Assembly: GCA_963971285.1 (NCBI GenBank)
Contig: OZ020257.1
Coordinates: 16,940,602 to 17,004,601, forward strand
Direction: 5' to 3'
DNA: 64,000 bases
Origin: Astropecten irregularis
Taxonomy: Eukaryota > Echinodermata > Asteroidea > Paxillosida > Astropectinidae
The translations under genes and the position numbers were made by a program. Shown in pieces: positions 1-10,600 of this stretch (the first letter of the stretch is position 1; the number at the start of each line of letters is the position of its first letter). The notes under the pieces were generated by a model. The model did no database searches. It saw only the letters and a program-made list of their open reading frames with translations, and had not been told where the DNA came from.

Positions 1-256
1 GGAGACTACCTCAGTTATAATCCTAATAATTGCACTAATTTGATGATAATTAAGTGGAGGTCTTTAATTTCAACTTTTGGTTTATCTTAGTCTTCTTATT
101 CCCGAGTCAAAAGTCTATCGCTCTGTCTAATAATACATTTAAAAGGCAAAGCGTCATGTTAACCAGGCTTAAACCACGCGCTAAGAAGCTTAACCATGCA
201 TAATCGGTGAACACAAAAGAAATTATAATATTTGTGTAGTATAGTGGCATGCTGAA

Positions 257-271
257 ATTGTTGTTGTTGTT

Positions 272-303
<32 letters not shown>
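257..303 (+). repeat. (TTG)n microsatellite
   Basis: An almost uninterrupted run of about fifteen TTG units, with one TTA, lies directly before the splice acceptor of the SLC22-like terminal exon. It is probably part of the T-rich acceptor tract. Read as protein it gives poly-Leu (+) or poly-Asn (-), both artefacts. Confidence 0.95.
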
Positions 304-320
304 CTTTGTGTTCTGAACAG

Positions 321-479
321 GCTGCATTTTCTGGCTGGCTACCCATGGTCATCTTTGGAGGGTTATCAGTGGTTGCTGGACTGAGCGTCCTTGTTCTTCA
401 TGAGACACTCGGCAAGAGACAACCGCAGACAATCAGGGAAGTCGAGACTGCGGACGTCGTACAAAACTGTTTAACTTAG
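321..479 (+). CDS. Terminal exon of an SLC22-like (organic ion/carnitine) MFS transporter
   Basis: This is the last 52 codons of a gene that begins outside the window. The exon opens after the acceptor TTCTGAACAG and ends at TAG (477-479). It encodes a last membrane helix (LPMVIFGGLSVVAGLSVLVL) followed by HETLGKRQPQTIREVE, which matches the SLC22 C-terminal pattern of a final helix, then (P)ETLG, then a Pro/Thr-Ile-Glu run. In SLC22 proteins this is the twelfth helix and cytoplasmic tail; the family moves organic cations, anions or carnitine across the plasma membrane. The usual Pro before ETLG is His here. A poly(A) signal AATAAA lies at 747-752. Which SLC22 subfamily cannot be decided from one exon; another MFS family is possible but less likely. 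Confidence 0.72.
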   Translation, partial: AAFSGWLPMVIFGGLSVVAGLSVLVLHETLGKRQPQTIREVETADVVQNCLT

Positions 480-1192
480 CCACTAAGACCAGACAGTCTA
501 CAAACCAAGCTTTGCACGATTCTATTTCTTAATACTTCTTTATTAATTCTTTCAGTATTATTATTACATTATTATTGTTTTTAACTGCTGTATTTCGTAA
601 TTACCAGTATTCAATGATTTATTTATTCACTCAATTTTTTTGGAGAACAATTTATTATAATTAGGGCTTGAAGGTAAGTAATGTCAATGATACTGTTAAT
701 CGCCGTATTTGTATGTACATACATGTTGTATACCAGGGGAAACAGCAATAAATCGTTTTGGTTACAAGAGCGCGTTTTTTTCTGAAGTCAGGTCTCTTCA
801 AAGGTCGGGTGTCCTGAAGTAAATACTAAAAAAAAGCATCTCGAGGTGTGATGCAAAGTTGGGCCGCCTTCATTTAGTCGAAATAATAATTATTTTTAAT
901 CATAATGTGCACGCCGATTGCCCTTATGTCAAGCATAAACAGCGCCCTCACATGTCATAAAATAATCATGGAGAATTTCTTTAAAATGAAAAATGATGCA
1001 ATTCCTTGATTTATAAAAATGATAAAAACAAATAGCGTTCCGCACTAATGACGTCACACCATGCATGCACGTGCACACATACCTCCACTCACCACACGTT
1101 TGCATGGCCACGTTGCAATGTTTGTCTGAGGTTCGGTGCTATTTTTAGCGCAAGTGCGCAGTGCTGTTGCCTGAATGTGATGCTCATTGACC
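480..1192 (+). other. 3' UTR of the SLC22-like gene and intergenic DNA
   Basis: This stretch is AT-rich and non-coding. It contains the likely 3' UTR up to the AATAAA at 747-752, then unassigned DNA. I see no further gene. Confidence 0.6.
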
Positions 1193-1496
1193 TTTAAAGG
1201 TAATATATTTCAGGGGTTTTTTTTCAAAGAAATATAGATTCATGGGCAAAATTATCTAGACAGATACAGTAACAGTCATCTGTGAACATTTCAGTCCCAT
1301 ACAGTGCCCACCTTTTCAGAAAACAGTGAAAAACTGCCACAGTAAAAGATCAAAGGTGTTTTTGGCGATTGGTTTTACGGTATGTTGTTAACGGTATGGT
1401 TCTACCAGCACCATCTTTATACCTTGTAAGTTATATGTAAATCTGTGAACATTTCTGTTTCGGTATGCTACCAAAGTATGATAATACCTTTAACTG
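1192..1496 (+). mobile_element. TTAA-flanked MITE (family A), copy 1
   Basis: This non-coding element has inverted ends (AGGTAATAT... / ...ATAATACCT) flanked by TTAA on both sides. The interior matches the better copy at 58102-58465, including 'ACAGTAACAGTCATCTGTGA' and the 'CACCATCTTTATACC' block. TTAA target duplication is typical of piggyBac-type transposition; no transposase is present. Confidence 0.75.
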
Positions 1497-1777
1497 TATT
1501 ATGTGGGGAGGAAGGATAAATAAGAGCGTCGAGATTTTCAAAATAATTTGCATAACACCCGCGATTGCGTCATTGCGGAATTCAGCCGCAATGATTTGCA
1601 TGGCTAAGTAGAGCGCGTCAAATTTCCCGCCATTGTTCCCTCACCGTGTCGCAGAGGGCAGTGTGACCGGCCCTGCCCCGCTGGTGCTTAGCCCTATCAC
1701 ACGGTGAACGTCCATTGCTGCTGGTGACAAAACAAGATTCCGTCAGTTTCAGCCAACTCGGACATAAACCAGCAAAC

Positions 1778-4700
1778 ATGAGAACCCAAATGGTAAGAAT
1801 TAATCATCTTTGAATCTTTATATTTTTAGCTATGCTAGAAAAATACAGATTTATCTTGTCGTTATGATTAGCCAGTTAATGTACGTCTGTCTCGTCAGCT
1901 AGCTCTCCTCAGCTAGTGACCTCAATAGGCCTATTGAGAGTATTATTAGCAGTATCCCCGTCTATTTGAGATCCACACTAGGCCTACGGTAACCGAAAGG
2001 GAATGAATTTCACAGACGACCACGGATGTTAAATTGATGATCGTCATTTTTCCCACAGACATTTTGAAAAAAAAATAGGTCTTGGGAAATCTTTACGAAT
2101 TTGGTTGTAAATTAAATAGGGGCCTGAATAATGTGCATCATGTGTGAAACATAATATATGTGGAACCCCCTTCGCCATTAAAAATGGTTAATGGTGTAAC
2201 TGCATGAGGGGGCGGGGTATCGTGTCCCCACCCTGCTCTGGAGGTCAGTGCCCTCAGGTGCGGCCCCCCCCCCCCCCCCCCCCCAAATAAAATCTCGAAT
2301 TTGAAAAGAACTGCAATTTTTTCACGCTCCTTTTATTTTCCCCTCTGCTCGTCGAAATTTAACCCTAATATTGTTACGAAGCTGGACATCATTATTAAAG
2401 AGTAAACTTTGAGATCGAAACAAGATTTTTTGTAATCCTCACCAGTCCGGTACTAGAGTTGCTTACATTTTTCATTGTGTACAGTCTGACCGTGACACTT
2501 TGGAACATCCATCTGCACTGAAGGAGGGATATCTTGCATCGGCAGTCAAATTCCCGGTGAGTGGAATACGAAAGGATACACTGTATAAATACCCCCTTGG
2601 GGCCCTTGCACGCCCCTCCATTGCAAGTGAAGATGCAAGTATTGATTACAGCATAATGAATTGGATCTTTCAGGAAGAATTCAACTGTGCACAATTGTAT
2701 GGAACCAACAGAGGGCGTTTTGAGATAAATGGCCGCCGCTGTGTTCGAAATGTATCATTGTAGGCAAACAAACCCATAAAACTCACTTTTCAGATATGCT
2801 ATCCCAGTGTTGTACACCTGAGATTGAAGTTCATCATAAGTTGTATCCAGTAAGGTAACTCTTAGAGGATAAAACCCCTTTTCCCATATAATGGTCACCC
2901 GTTGATTTCTTTCCCATTTTTCGTCCAGGGAACCGATGAGGAAGCAACCCATGAGACATAATAGATCGAAAACCTATTGTATTAAAAATATACCCCGGGG
3001 TTCAAAAATCAGCCTTGTCTGGGTAACATTGCACCTACATCTGGGTCGATGATCAAGGGATGTCCGACCTTTAAAGAAGTCAGTGTGATCCGCTCTGGGG
3101 AAATGAGTCATGTCACCAATTTGACAGAATTGAGTTATCTACTACGGATCGGAAAGTGCATTTTGAGCTTTTGAGTCTATGTTGTAGGCATGTTGCAGTG
3201 CTGCATTGTGAATGTACACAATCTCCAGCAACTGAACTTTGATATGGTTTTATGCAGTCTCTTCATGTTTATTGTCAATATACATGTTGTGAGATATATG
3301 ACTCATTTTCATAGAGCAAGTAACATTATTTCCTCGTGGTTTAATCAAAGAAATATGATGTTTATATAAATATAAATTGTTCTCGTATCTGGAATTAGCA
3401 CTCAGATGAAAGATATGTTAACATGACTCTTGGTCACCAATGTTTATTAATATTTATAAGGGAATTCAAATATCATACTGTTCTTTTTCAGGCTGCCCTT
3501 CTTCGCAGGCTGCAGACGTGGTTGTGGCCCTCGCACGAAGAGGCGCCCTCTAGTGGCCGCATCACGCCTTCCTATCATCATCATCAGGAGGACCGTAGGA
3601 AGTTGGTTGCCGTGAAGCAGGTGGATAACTTCAGCCTTGCGACCAGGGTGTACCGATGCGCCCTCTACGCCCTGACGGATACCTTAGATGACATAGGTGT
3701 GACGGTGGCACTGCTGGAGCACGCAAAGGGAACGTTACACGTATCAGGCGACAGTAAGTTGGAGATTAACATTATTTGGAACATAGATTCCTTGAAATGT
3801 GGACCAGGAAAAACTGACTCAAGTGGGATTCAAATCTGTGATCCCCATAACACCATATGCCAGTGCTCCAACAACTAAGCCATCCAGCGCGGCGTCCCAA
3901 GTTGTCAATTATCTTTGTTCAATGAACTGGGACCGGTACGGTATTCCTGAAGTGGCAGGTTCGAATCCCGCTCCTGTGTACTTTTCTTTGTTCACCGTTC
4001 ACATACTTGAAGTATATTAAACCAGTCAGTTTCCCTTGAGAGTGCCCAGAAAGTCCACGCATTGTGATTGGCCAACGCGTTACAAACTCTTGGTGGCCCA
4101 GTATTTGGAATCGCCTGTATTGTGAGCGGTGGCAAATCACCCACGCACTTTTTGCCGTCTTTATAAAACTGAACTGCAAATTGAAATTATCAAAATCCTA
4201 GGCCAAGTTTCTTATTTTTGTCTTCCTTTCACAAATTCTGAAAAAAAAATTGAATAGAGTCAATCGACTGCAGCCCTGTCAAGGAGAGATCGGAAACCTC
4301 GCCGCCATTGAAGCGAGGAATGGAGGACAGTGAGGATGAGGACGAAGACTTGAACTTACAGGAACAGCTCGACAGGAGTTACGACTCTGAGGACGATGAA
4401 GATTACCAGGTAAGACTGGTACCCGTCGCAAAGAGCCCTTTCCCGCTCTGTGGTGCAGTTTAGTTCCTGTGATGAGACAATATCACTCAACACCGCTGGT
4501 CAGAATACGATGTAGGACACCATAAAGCAACACTCATTCGTTAAAGCGCGAGTTTAAACCATCATCAACAACTGTTCCTGAAAAACGTTTCACCATTACT
4601 TCCCCTTCTCTCTAAAATAAATCCAATACTTCATTAAGTTAAACAGTGTGGTGACATTTTGTTTTATTACTACATGTATCAGTTACAAAATAACACATTT

Positions 4701-5490
4701 AGGAAATGTTGAGCAAAATTTATCAGGGGAGTGGTCCTGTAAACTAGACCGGCTTTGTCCGATCGCAGGTATTAAAGCGAGATTATCCTGGGTCTCGGCC
4801 TTGCATGAATTCCTCATTTTTTAATAATTATATCAACGAGACCTTAACCCATGCTTCTGTAGCCGAACTTATGGTCGTTTCAAAACTTTCCTGTCTCCGT
4901 TTTCTCAGCCTCCAAGTGATGAAGGAGTCAGCACCGACTCTGACTCATACAAGGAAGGGGAGACAGAGAGCGAACAGTCAGAGCTGGAGGAGGAACAGGT
5001 CCGCGACTCACTGCTGCCTGCTCGTCGTAGCGGCAAGCTACCTTCTGGGATCAAGAAGTCACCGGCTGACGGCATCAGCGGAGCCTATGCTACCGGCTCC
5101 AAGGTGAAGGGCGCTGCCGGGACTCCAGAGGAGGGAACGGCCGAGCCTTCAGCTGAGGGCACGGTCCGACCTTCGGCCGGAGACACGGTTCAGCCTGTTG
5201 CTGCACAGGGCTCGACTGACCCTACAGCGGATGAGGGGTTCTCTGGACAGGTGGTGGACGCAGAGCCTCCCTCTAAGACCGACTCAGAGCCAGCTGATGC
5301 GACCATCGGTCAACCGTCGAAACCATCTGCTTCTCCGGCTGGTATCGCCGCTGATGCCGCCCCTTCTGATGTCACCGCAGAGACCCTTCCTCAGAAGATT
5401 GCTGATGGGCAGGACGTAGGAGAATCAGGGCATGTTCCTATGATCGACCAGGCCAAAACGAAAATGCCTCCATCTGCCAGAACACCTTGA
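1778..5490 (+). CDS. Unrecognised 360-residue protein with acidic, disordered C-terminal half (5 coding exons)
   Basis: Exons are 1778-1792, 2485-2556, 3492-3753, 4258-4409 and 4909-5490 (TGA). They sum to 1083 nt, or 361 codons, with all phases in agreement. Exon 1 encodes only MRTQM before GTAAGA and follows a GC-richer leader. Exon 3 carries the most ordered part (about residues 30-117), which reads like a folded helical region around VYRCALYALTDTLDDIGVTV. Exon 4 is an acidic Glu/Asp stretch (MEDSEDEDEDLN, then DSEDDEDYQ). Exon 5 continues with SDEGVSTDSDSYKEGETESE and a long Ala/Pro/Thr/Glu low-complexity tail. No signal peptide or clear membrane helix is seen. The exon 4 acceptor is the weak point: the stronger CAG at 4273 would break frame, whereas AATAG at 4257 keeps it. 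I do not recognise the family. Poly(A) candidates are at 5707 and 5804. Confidence 0.65.
3825..4125 (+). repeat. tRNA-derived SINE pieces and a family E repeat in intron 3
   Basis: A reverse-oriented tRNA-like piece (3825-3890) is followed by a forward piece (3897-4010) with the B box GGTTCGAATCCCGC and the tail TTTCTTTGTTCAC. About 4048-4125 matches the 'GCATTGTGATTGGCCAACGC' repeat found at five places in the window. The divergent A-box region argues against a functional tRNA. Confidence 0.65.
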
Positions 5491-6412
5491 ATGAAGGCTA
5501 AAGTTGTTGAACTCTATTAAAATGATGCAAAAACAAATTCAGAATTTTCATGTTTGGCGTTATCCAATTGAATTATCAATTTATGTTTAATTTATCAGTC
5601 TATGACTTAATCGTACTTCAGAGATAGTTCAAAGAATATGTTTTTTGTTAGAAGATTTAAGAATGACTTTACTGAAAAAGGATATATTTGCATATAAAGT
5701 TTTAGAAATAAATTGTATTGTCATTTTGCGTTGATGTTCACAAACGGAAATAAGAACATTATTACAAAAATATCAGCTTCATATAAACTAATGATTTGAC
5801 AAGAATAAAACTTTATATAATATTATATTTTCCTGTGGCTTTTGCTTTTTGTTGAAAATGTATTCATATAATTGGGACACTGGACCTAAAATTTCAAAAT
5901 TAAAAGAGAAGTTTGTTGTATTTATTAAGATCGAGAAAATAACGACAAATGAAAAATGATATACGAATGATACTTACAAAGTAACAGACAACCTAAGTAG
6001 GCCTATATGTAAATATGCAAAGAATATGATGGTAAATTAAAACAAAAAATAATAAAATTGTGCGCCGTTAAAAGTGAACATTTAAATGATTGAAAGAAAT
6101 GGAAGTGAAAATTAAAGGAAAGCATGTTCTTAAGTATAAAGTATCAATTAATCCAACCGAGTAAAAGTTGTATGCAGTGATAAGTTCCGACCATTAATGA
6201 ATAAATAATTGTGAGTTTATTCATGTGGATCACTCGTCACGGGTTTGTTTGTTTTTTTCCTATCATCCAATGTCAAGAAAATTTGTCAGAAATTGTTGGC
6301 AAATATTGCAGGTTACCTTTCTCGGGTAAAACTTGTCAGAAATTCAAATTTGTTTTCTTTCTTGAGATTACCTAGAACTGATTTTCCAGTAAATTGCATT
6401 GGGTTTACCGCC
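5491..6412 (+). other. 3' UTR of the acidic-protein gene and intergenic DNA
   Basis: This stretch is very AT-rich. AATAAA signals occur at 5707-5712 and 5804-5809. No gene or clear repeat is seen beyond them. Confidence 0.55.
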
Positions 6413-6480
6413 ATGTTTCCCAGAGGCCGATGCCAGCCTACCGAACTCGGTGCCTTATCCACGGCACGGCATCTGGCACG
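6413..6480 (+). other. Possible alternative first exon for DEG/ENaC gene A
   Basis: A GC-rich block has an ATG at 6413, 22 codons and a good donor (GCACG|GTAAGA). It ends in phase 2, the phase required by the exon starting at 8709. The peptide (MFPRGRCQPTELGALST...) has no recognisable motif. It could equally be a first exon of another transcript, or chance. Confidence 0.22.
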
Positions 6481-7071
6481 GTAAGATGGCCGCCGGTGGC
6501 TTCAGTTGATACAAAAGCAATGCAAGTCCAGATTTTTTAAATATGACGTCCATGGCCTTACCTCCGTGCGTCAGGCTGTTCGTATTCAGCCCAAAAATAC
6601 ATGTACATGTTTGTGTTTAAAAATGGTCTGTTTGATATCGGTTTGCTTGGAAACTTTTCATATTTTAATCATGTGGTTTTGCACATGATCTACAAAAATT
6701 AAAGCTATAATGCAAATTTGTTTTACGTGGAAGTCCGGCTTGATTCATAAGGAGTAGATCCCCTATCAGGCCAGCCATGGTGCAGATATGTTCTTGGAAC
6801 CTGCATGTGTGTTTGGGTAATCTTTCCAGAACTTTCCAGACCTTGTTGTCATAATCGACTTTCCACGACTTCCCGATCTGCTGTGGATGTTGTTTATGTT
6901 GGTATAACGGGACTCGTGTCAACCTGTATTATTGAATGACCTCGTTGACTATTGGGTAAACTCCACGATAAAAAAAAAACTTCGAAATATTTACTTTTCG
7001 AGCTAAGAGTGGGGGGGGTGAGGTAATTCGTCAGTTGTCACATTGCCACTGCGAAAAGAGGAGAAAAATTT

Positions 7072-7262
7072 TTGAACGGAGGAGAGTTTTTGAAACAATG
7101 TGTGTTTACGAAATGGAGGCTCAGGCTCCGTCTCAGGCTCCGGCTCCATTTCGTGATTCCAACTGAAATAATGGGTATCAAAATAGAGGTTTTTGGCTGC
7201 AGTTCGCATTATGGATGTCAGAGGTGGAGCCTGAGCCTCCGTTTCGTCAACCCCCCATGTTT
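7072..7262 (+). repeat. Foldback built from a 'CAGGCTCC' hexamer-like repeat
   Basis: 'AAATGGAGGCTCAGGCTCC' is followed by 'GGCTCCATTTCGTGATTCCA', and a further 'GGAGCCTGAGCCTCCGTTTC' lies at 7226-7245. These can pair as a hairpin. It produces repetitive Arg-Leu and Glu-Pro ORFs that are artefacts. Confidence 0.6.
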
Positions 7263-7648
7263 AGTCTTCATTTAATCGTCCAGGAAGTGAAGTTTATACG
7301 AAGCCGAACAAATAACTTTCATAACCTTTCCCTAGGCTGGTCTCTCCCCACCACCAATAAGTGCTCTTATGTCTCATACCTTATAGAGAACAATTGAGAA
7401 AAAAAACAATCAGTTGACCCAACACACGTCTTTGATCTATCTTTGCTATGAGGATTAGCATAACACGAGACCGTTGTGGGTAAACTAACGGGTTAACTAT
7501 AGTGCCGCGCCTATTATATGTATGACTTTCACTCTGGGCAAACATTTACCAAGATTTGGCCAAGTCATTTTCAGACCTTCGTCTCATTTTGCTGTCCATC
7601 GGTGCGAGTGTATGTGTATAGGGGAGAAAGGAACATAGGCAGATAGCA

Positions 7649-10600
7649 ATGGAGTACGGCACAACAACATTCGATGGTCGCAGGTAGGATTATATGCAAT
7701 GGAAATTCAATATTATCTGTTTCAATGTGTTAGTATTTCTGTTAAAAACCATTCAGAATTCGGTAAGGTTATACGTTTACTGAGCAACAAATTCACCTTA
7801 TCGTGCAGTGGGGATATTCTAGTGGGAGATTTGGCATGATTTAGGCCTATCTGCTGTCCATGTCACATAATGCGGAGTCACCATTGTATATATTCTTCAT
7901 TACGACACCTAAAAATAAGCAGAGTTAATGGCGCTCACAGTGCTCTGCTATCGCCAAATTCAGTTGAGTGTCTCTAGTGAATTTGTGTTTATGTGTTAAG
8001 TAATATTAAGACACCATTGTATCTATTCTTCATTACGACACCTAAAAATAAGCAGAGTTAATTTTCTATTACATGTGCATAGTTCGATGTTATTCTTTTT
8101 AGTTTAAGTGGAAACCGTCACACGACCGCTTCCCATGGAGGATGCCATGCACAATTGCATTGGGCACACCCAAATTGTTGGTGACGATGACAATATAACA
8201 CATGTTTCCTTCACATGTTTCTTTTGCTCTGTTCAGTTTTTCCTAGGGTCGATTTCACCAAACTAATCGTAGCTTACTATCAATCGTAGGACTTATGATG
8301 CATTGCAGTAGGCTACGATGGTTTATCCTTTGTAACTCGACTTGCGATCGATCGTAGGGCTTCGTGAAATCGACCCCTGGACTGATATCTACAATTGGTC
8401 CTTTTATACAATGCACATACAAGTATTACGAATAAGTGATGCCCATTAGTATCCCGTCTTCTGCACATGGAAAGCATGAAAAGTGTTTTTGCGATTGTAA
8501 GATAGACCTCAACGACTTTGACTTTCAGGCGATAATAACTAAATCGTTGACTTATCTTGACATTCAGTGCAAATAATTATGATTGTATAATAATCTTATC
8601 TGATTAATTATTGTAACTTTCATCTGTGAAACTCAAAGTTTAGCTGTTGTTCTAGTCTATCGAACTATGGCGTTTTTTCATATTCATTTGTTGGGTTTTG
8701 TTTTTCAGTTTGAAGCGAGTGACCGTTTCTGGTTCAATGGACTACCTGAAACCAACCACGGCATCGGGGGTCGATGTCGACATATCGAGGGAAAAGAAGA
8801 AGGGAGCCCTGCGTGAAACGGTCGCTATCTTCGGCGACACCACCACGGCCCATGGACTACCACTGATCATCAACGGCACCCACACGGTCAGCCGGGTTGT
8901 CTGGACGGCCATCTGGCTGGTGGCTTTCGGCGTGGCCTGCGCCCAGTCCATTCAGCTCCTGACCGACTTCTTCATCTGGCCGACGACGGTGAACATCGAG
9001 CTGGTCACCGAGACCAACCTGGCCTTCCCGGCCGTGACCGTCTGCAACATGAACCGCATGCGTCGGTCGGAGCTGGTGGGCACGCGCTTCGAGGGACTGA
9101 TAGCGGTGGACGGCGGCATCCAGGGAGGAGACTATGACTACTCCTGGTTCTTCGACTGGTCCTCCACCAGCTGGTTTAACCAATGGCAGTCTAGCTCATC
9201 TTCGAGTGCAGCGGACACCTCGAGTGCTAGCAACGGTAACACCGGAGCAACGAGTGTTACTGGTGATGAGAACAGCTCCCAAGTCCAAAGCTCTACAGGG
9301 GGAGAGTCTATGGATGTTGCCGGAAATGAAAGTGTCTCAAGCTCGGTGGAGCAGCCCGAAGCAACCCAATCAGGATCATCCTCAAGTCCCTCGCCTGATT
9401 TGAACACTCAGTTCACGCCGTTAGATACCACAATGGAATATATAAGCACAGCCGCTGTAACACCTAACAGTTCTCCACCTACCGAAGCTGCTGAGGCATC
9501 GGGCGCCAGCGTCGGAGGCTCCTCGTCCGGTGCATCCAGTGTCGATGACGGGTCCGCCTCCTCATCCAACACCGATCGCAGAAGGCGATCGGCAGCGGGC
9601 GACTCCCAGTCCGGCGCCGGGAGGCGCCGGCGCAACCTCCCGTCCAGCAGCAGCTCCAGCAACTTTGACTGGTGGGACAGCTACGATTTCGAATACGAGA
9701 ACTACTACGACTGGGAGGGGGTGGACGACGAGAACGACTGGCGAGGCTTCTACGCCAGATCGACGGCCGAGGATTTCAGCGACATGGTGGACGTTGCCAA
9801 CCCGACTCGTGAGGAATTGGAGAGACTTGGCCATCAGGCCCAAGACTTCATTCTCCAGTGCACATTTGACAAGAGGAACTGCAGCTACAGGTAGATTCTT
9901 TCCCATTCCAATTAATCGCTCAATTCCTTTACTCAATTCTGAAGACTACACGCGTGCTGTTAATATAAATTTATTAATATTGATATTAATATTTTACCCT
10001 GTGGAATCTGAACTTTGCAGAGATTTCCAAGTGTTTCAGAACAGAGAGTATGGTAACTGTTTCACCTTCAACCACGGGAGGGACAACGATACGATCAGAC
10101 GGACCAGCAGATTCGGAGCCAAATACGGTAGGCCTAGGACTTGATATCACTCGCTGAGTGACAACATTCCCCTCCTACTCTAGGCTAGTCTTTGTCCCAA
10201 ATAGACCCACGATACTACATTCCCACGAATTGAATGGCAGAAAAGACAAGGGATTTGCTAAGAGTCAGAGAACTCAGTTACCAGCTGTTTTGTTTTTGCT
10301 ATTAATCTTTAATGGGGATTTATTCATGCCCGATTTCAAATAATGTATAATTGAACAATGTAATTGCAGATGCGCATTGAGTCGAAATAATCCGTGCAGT
10401 GTGATTGGCCAGCGCGTTGCAAACTCTTGGTGGCGCACTATTGTGAATCGCCTATCTTTATTTGCGTTTGAAATAATCAGGCCGTGTCCCAATTCTCTGG
10501 TTGCGACCGCAAATAACACACAAGTCTAAATGGTTGCAGTCACTGGCTAGTGTGGCTGTCATAGGTGGGTGTGTAATTTGCAGCCGCAGCCAGAGAATTG

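Noticed and set aside
107..352. ORFs rich in poly-Leu (+) and poly-Asn (-)
   Set aside because: They are translations of the TTG microsatellite; only the part after the acceptor at 321 is coding.
8857..9936. Long overlapping ORFs on both strands within gene A exon 2
   Set aside because: They are shadows of the GC-rich coding exon; the DEG/ENaC frame is unambiguous.
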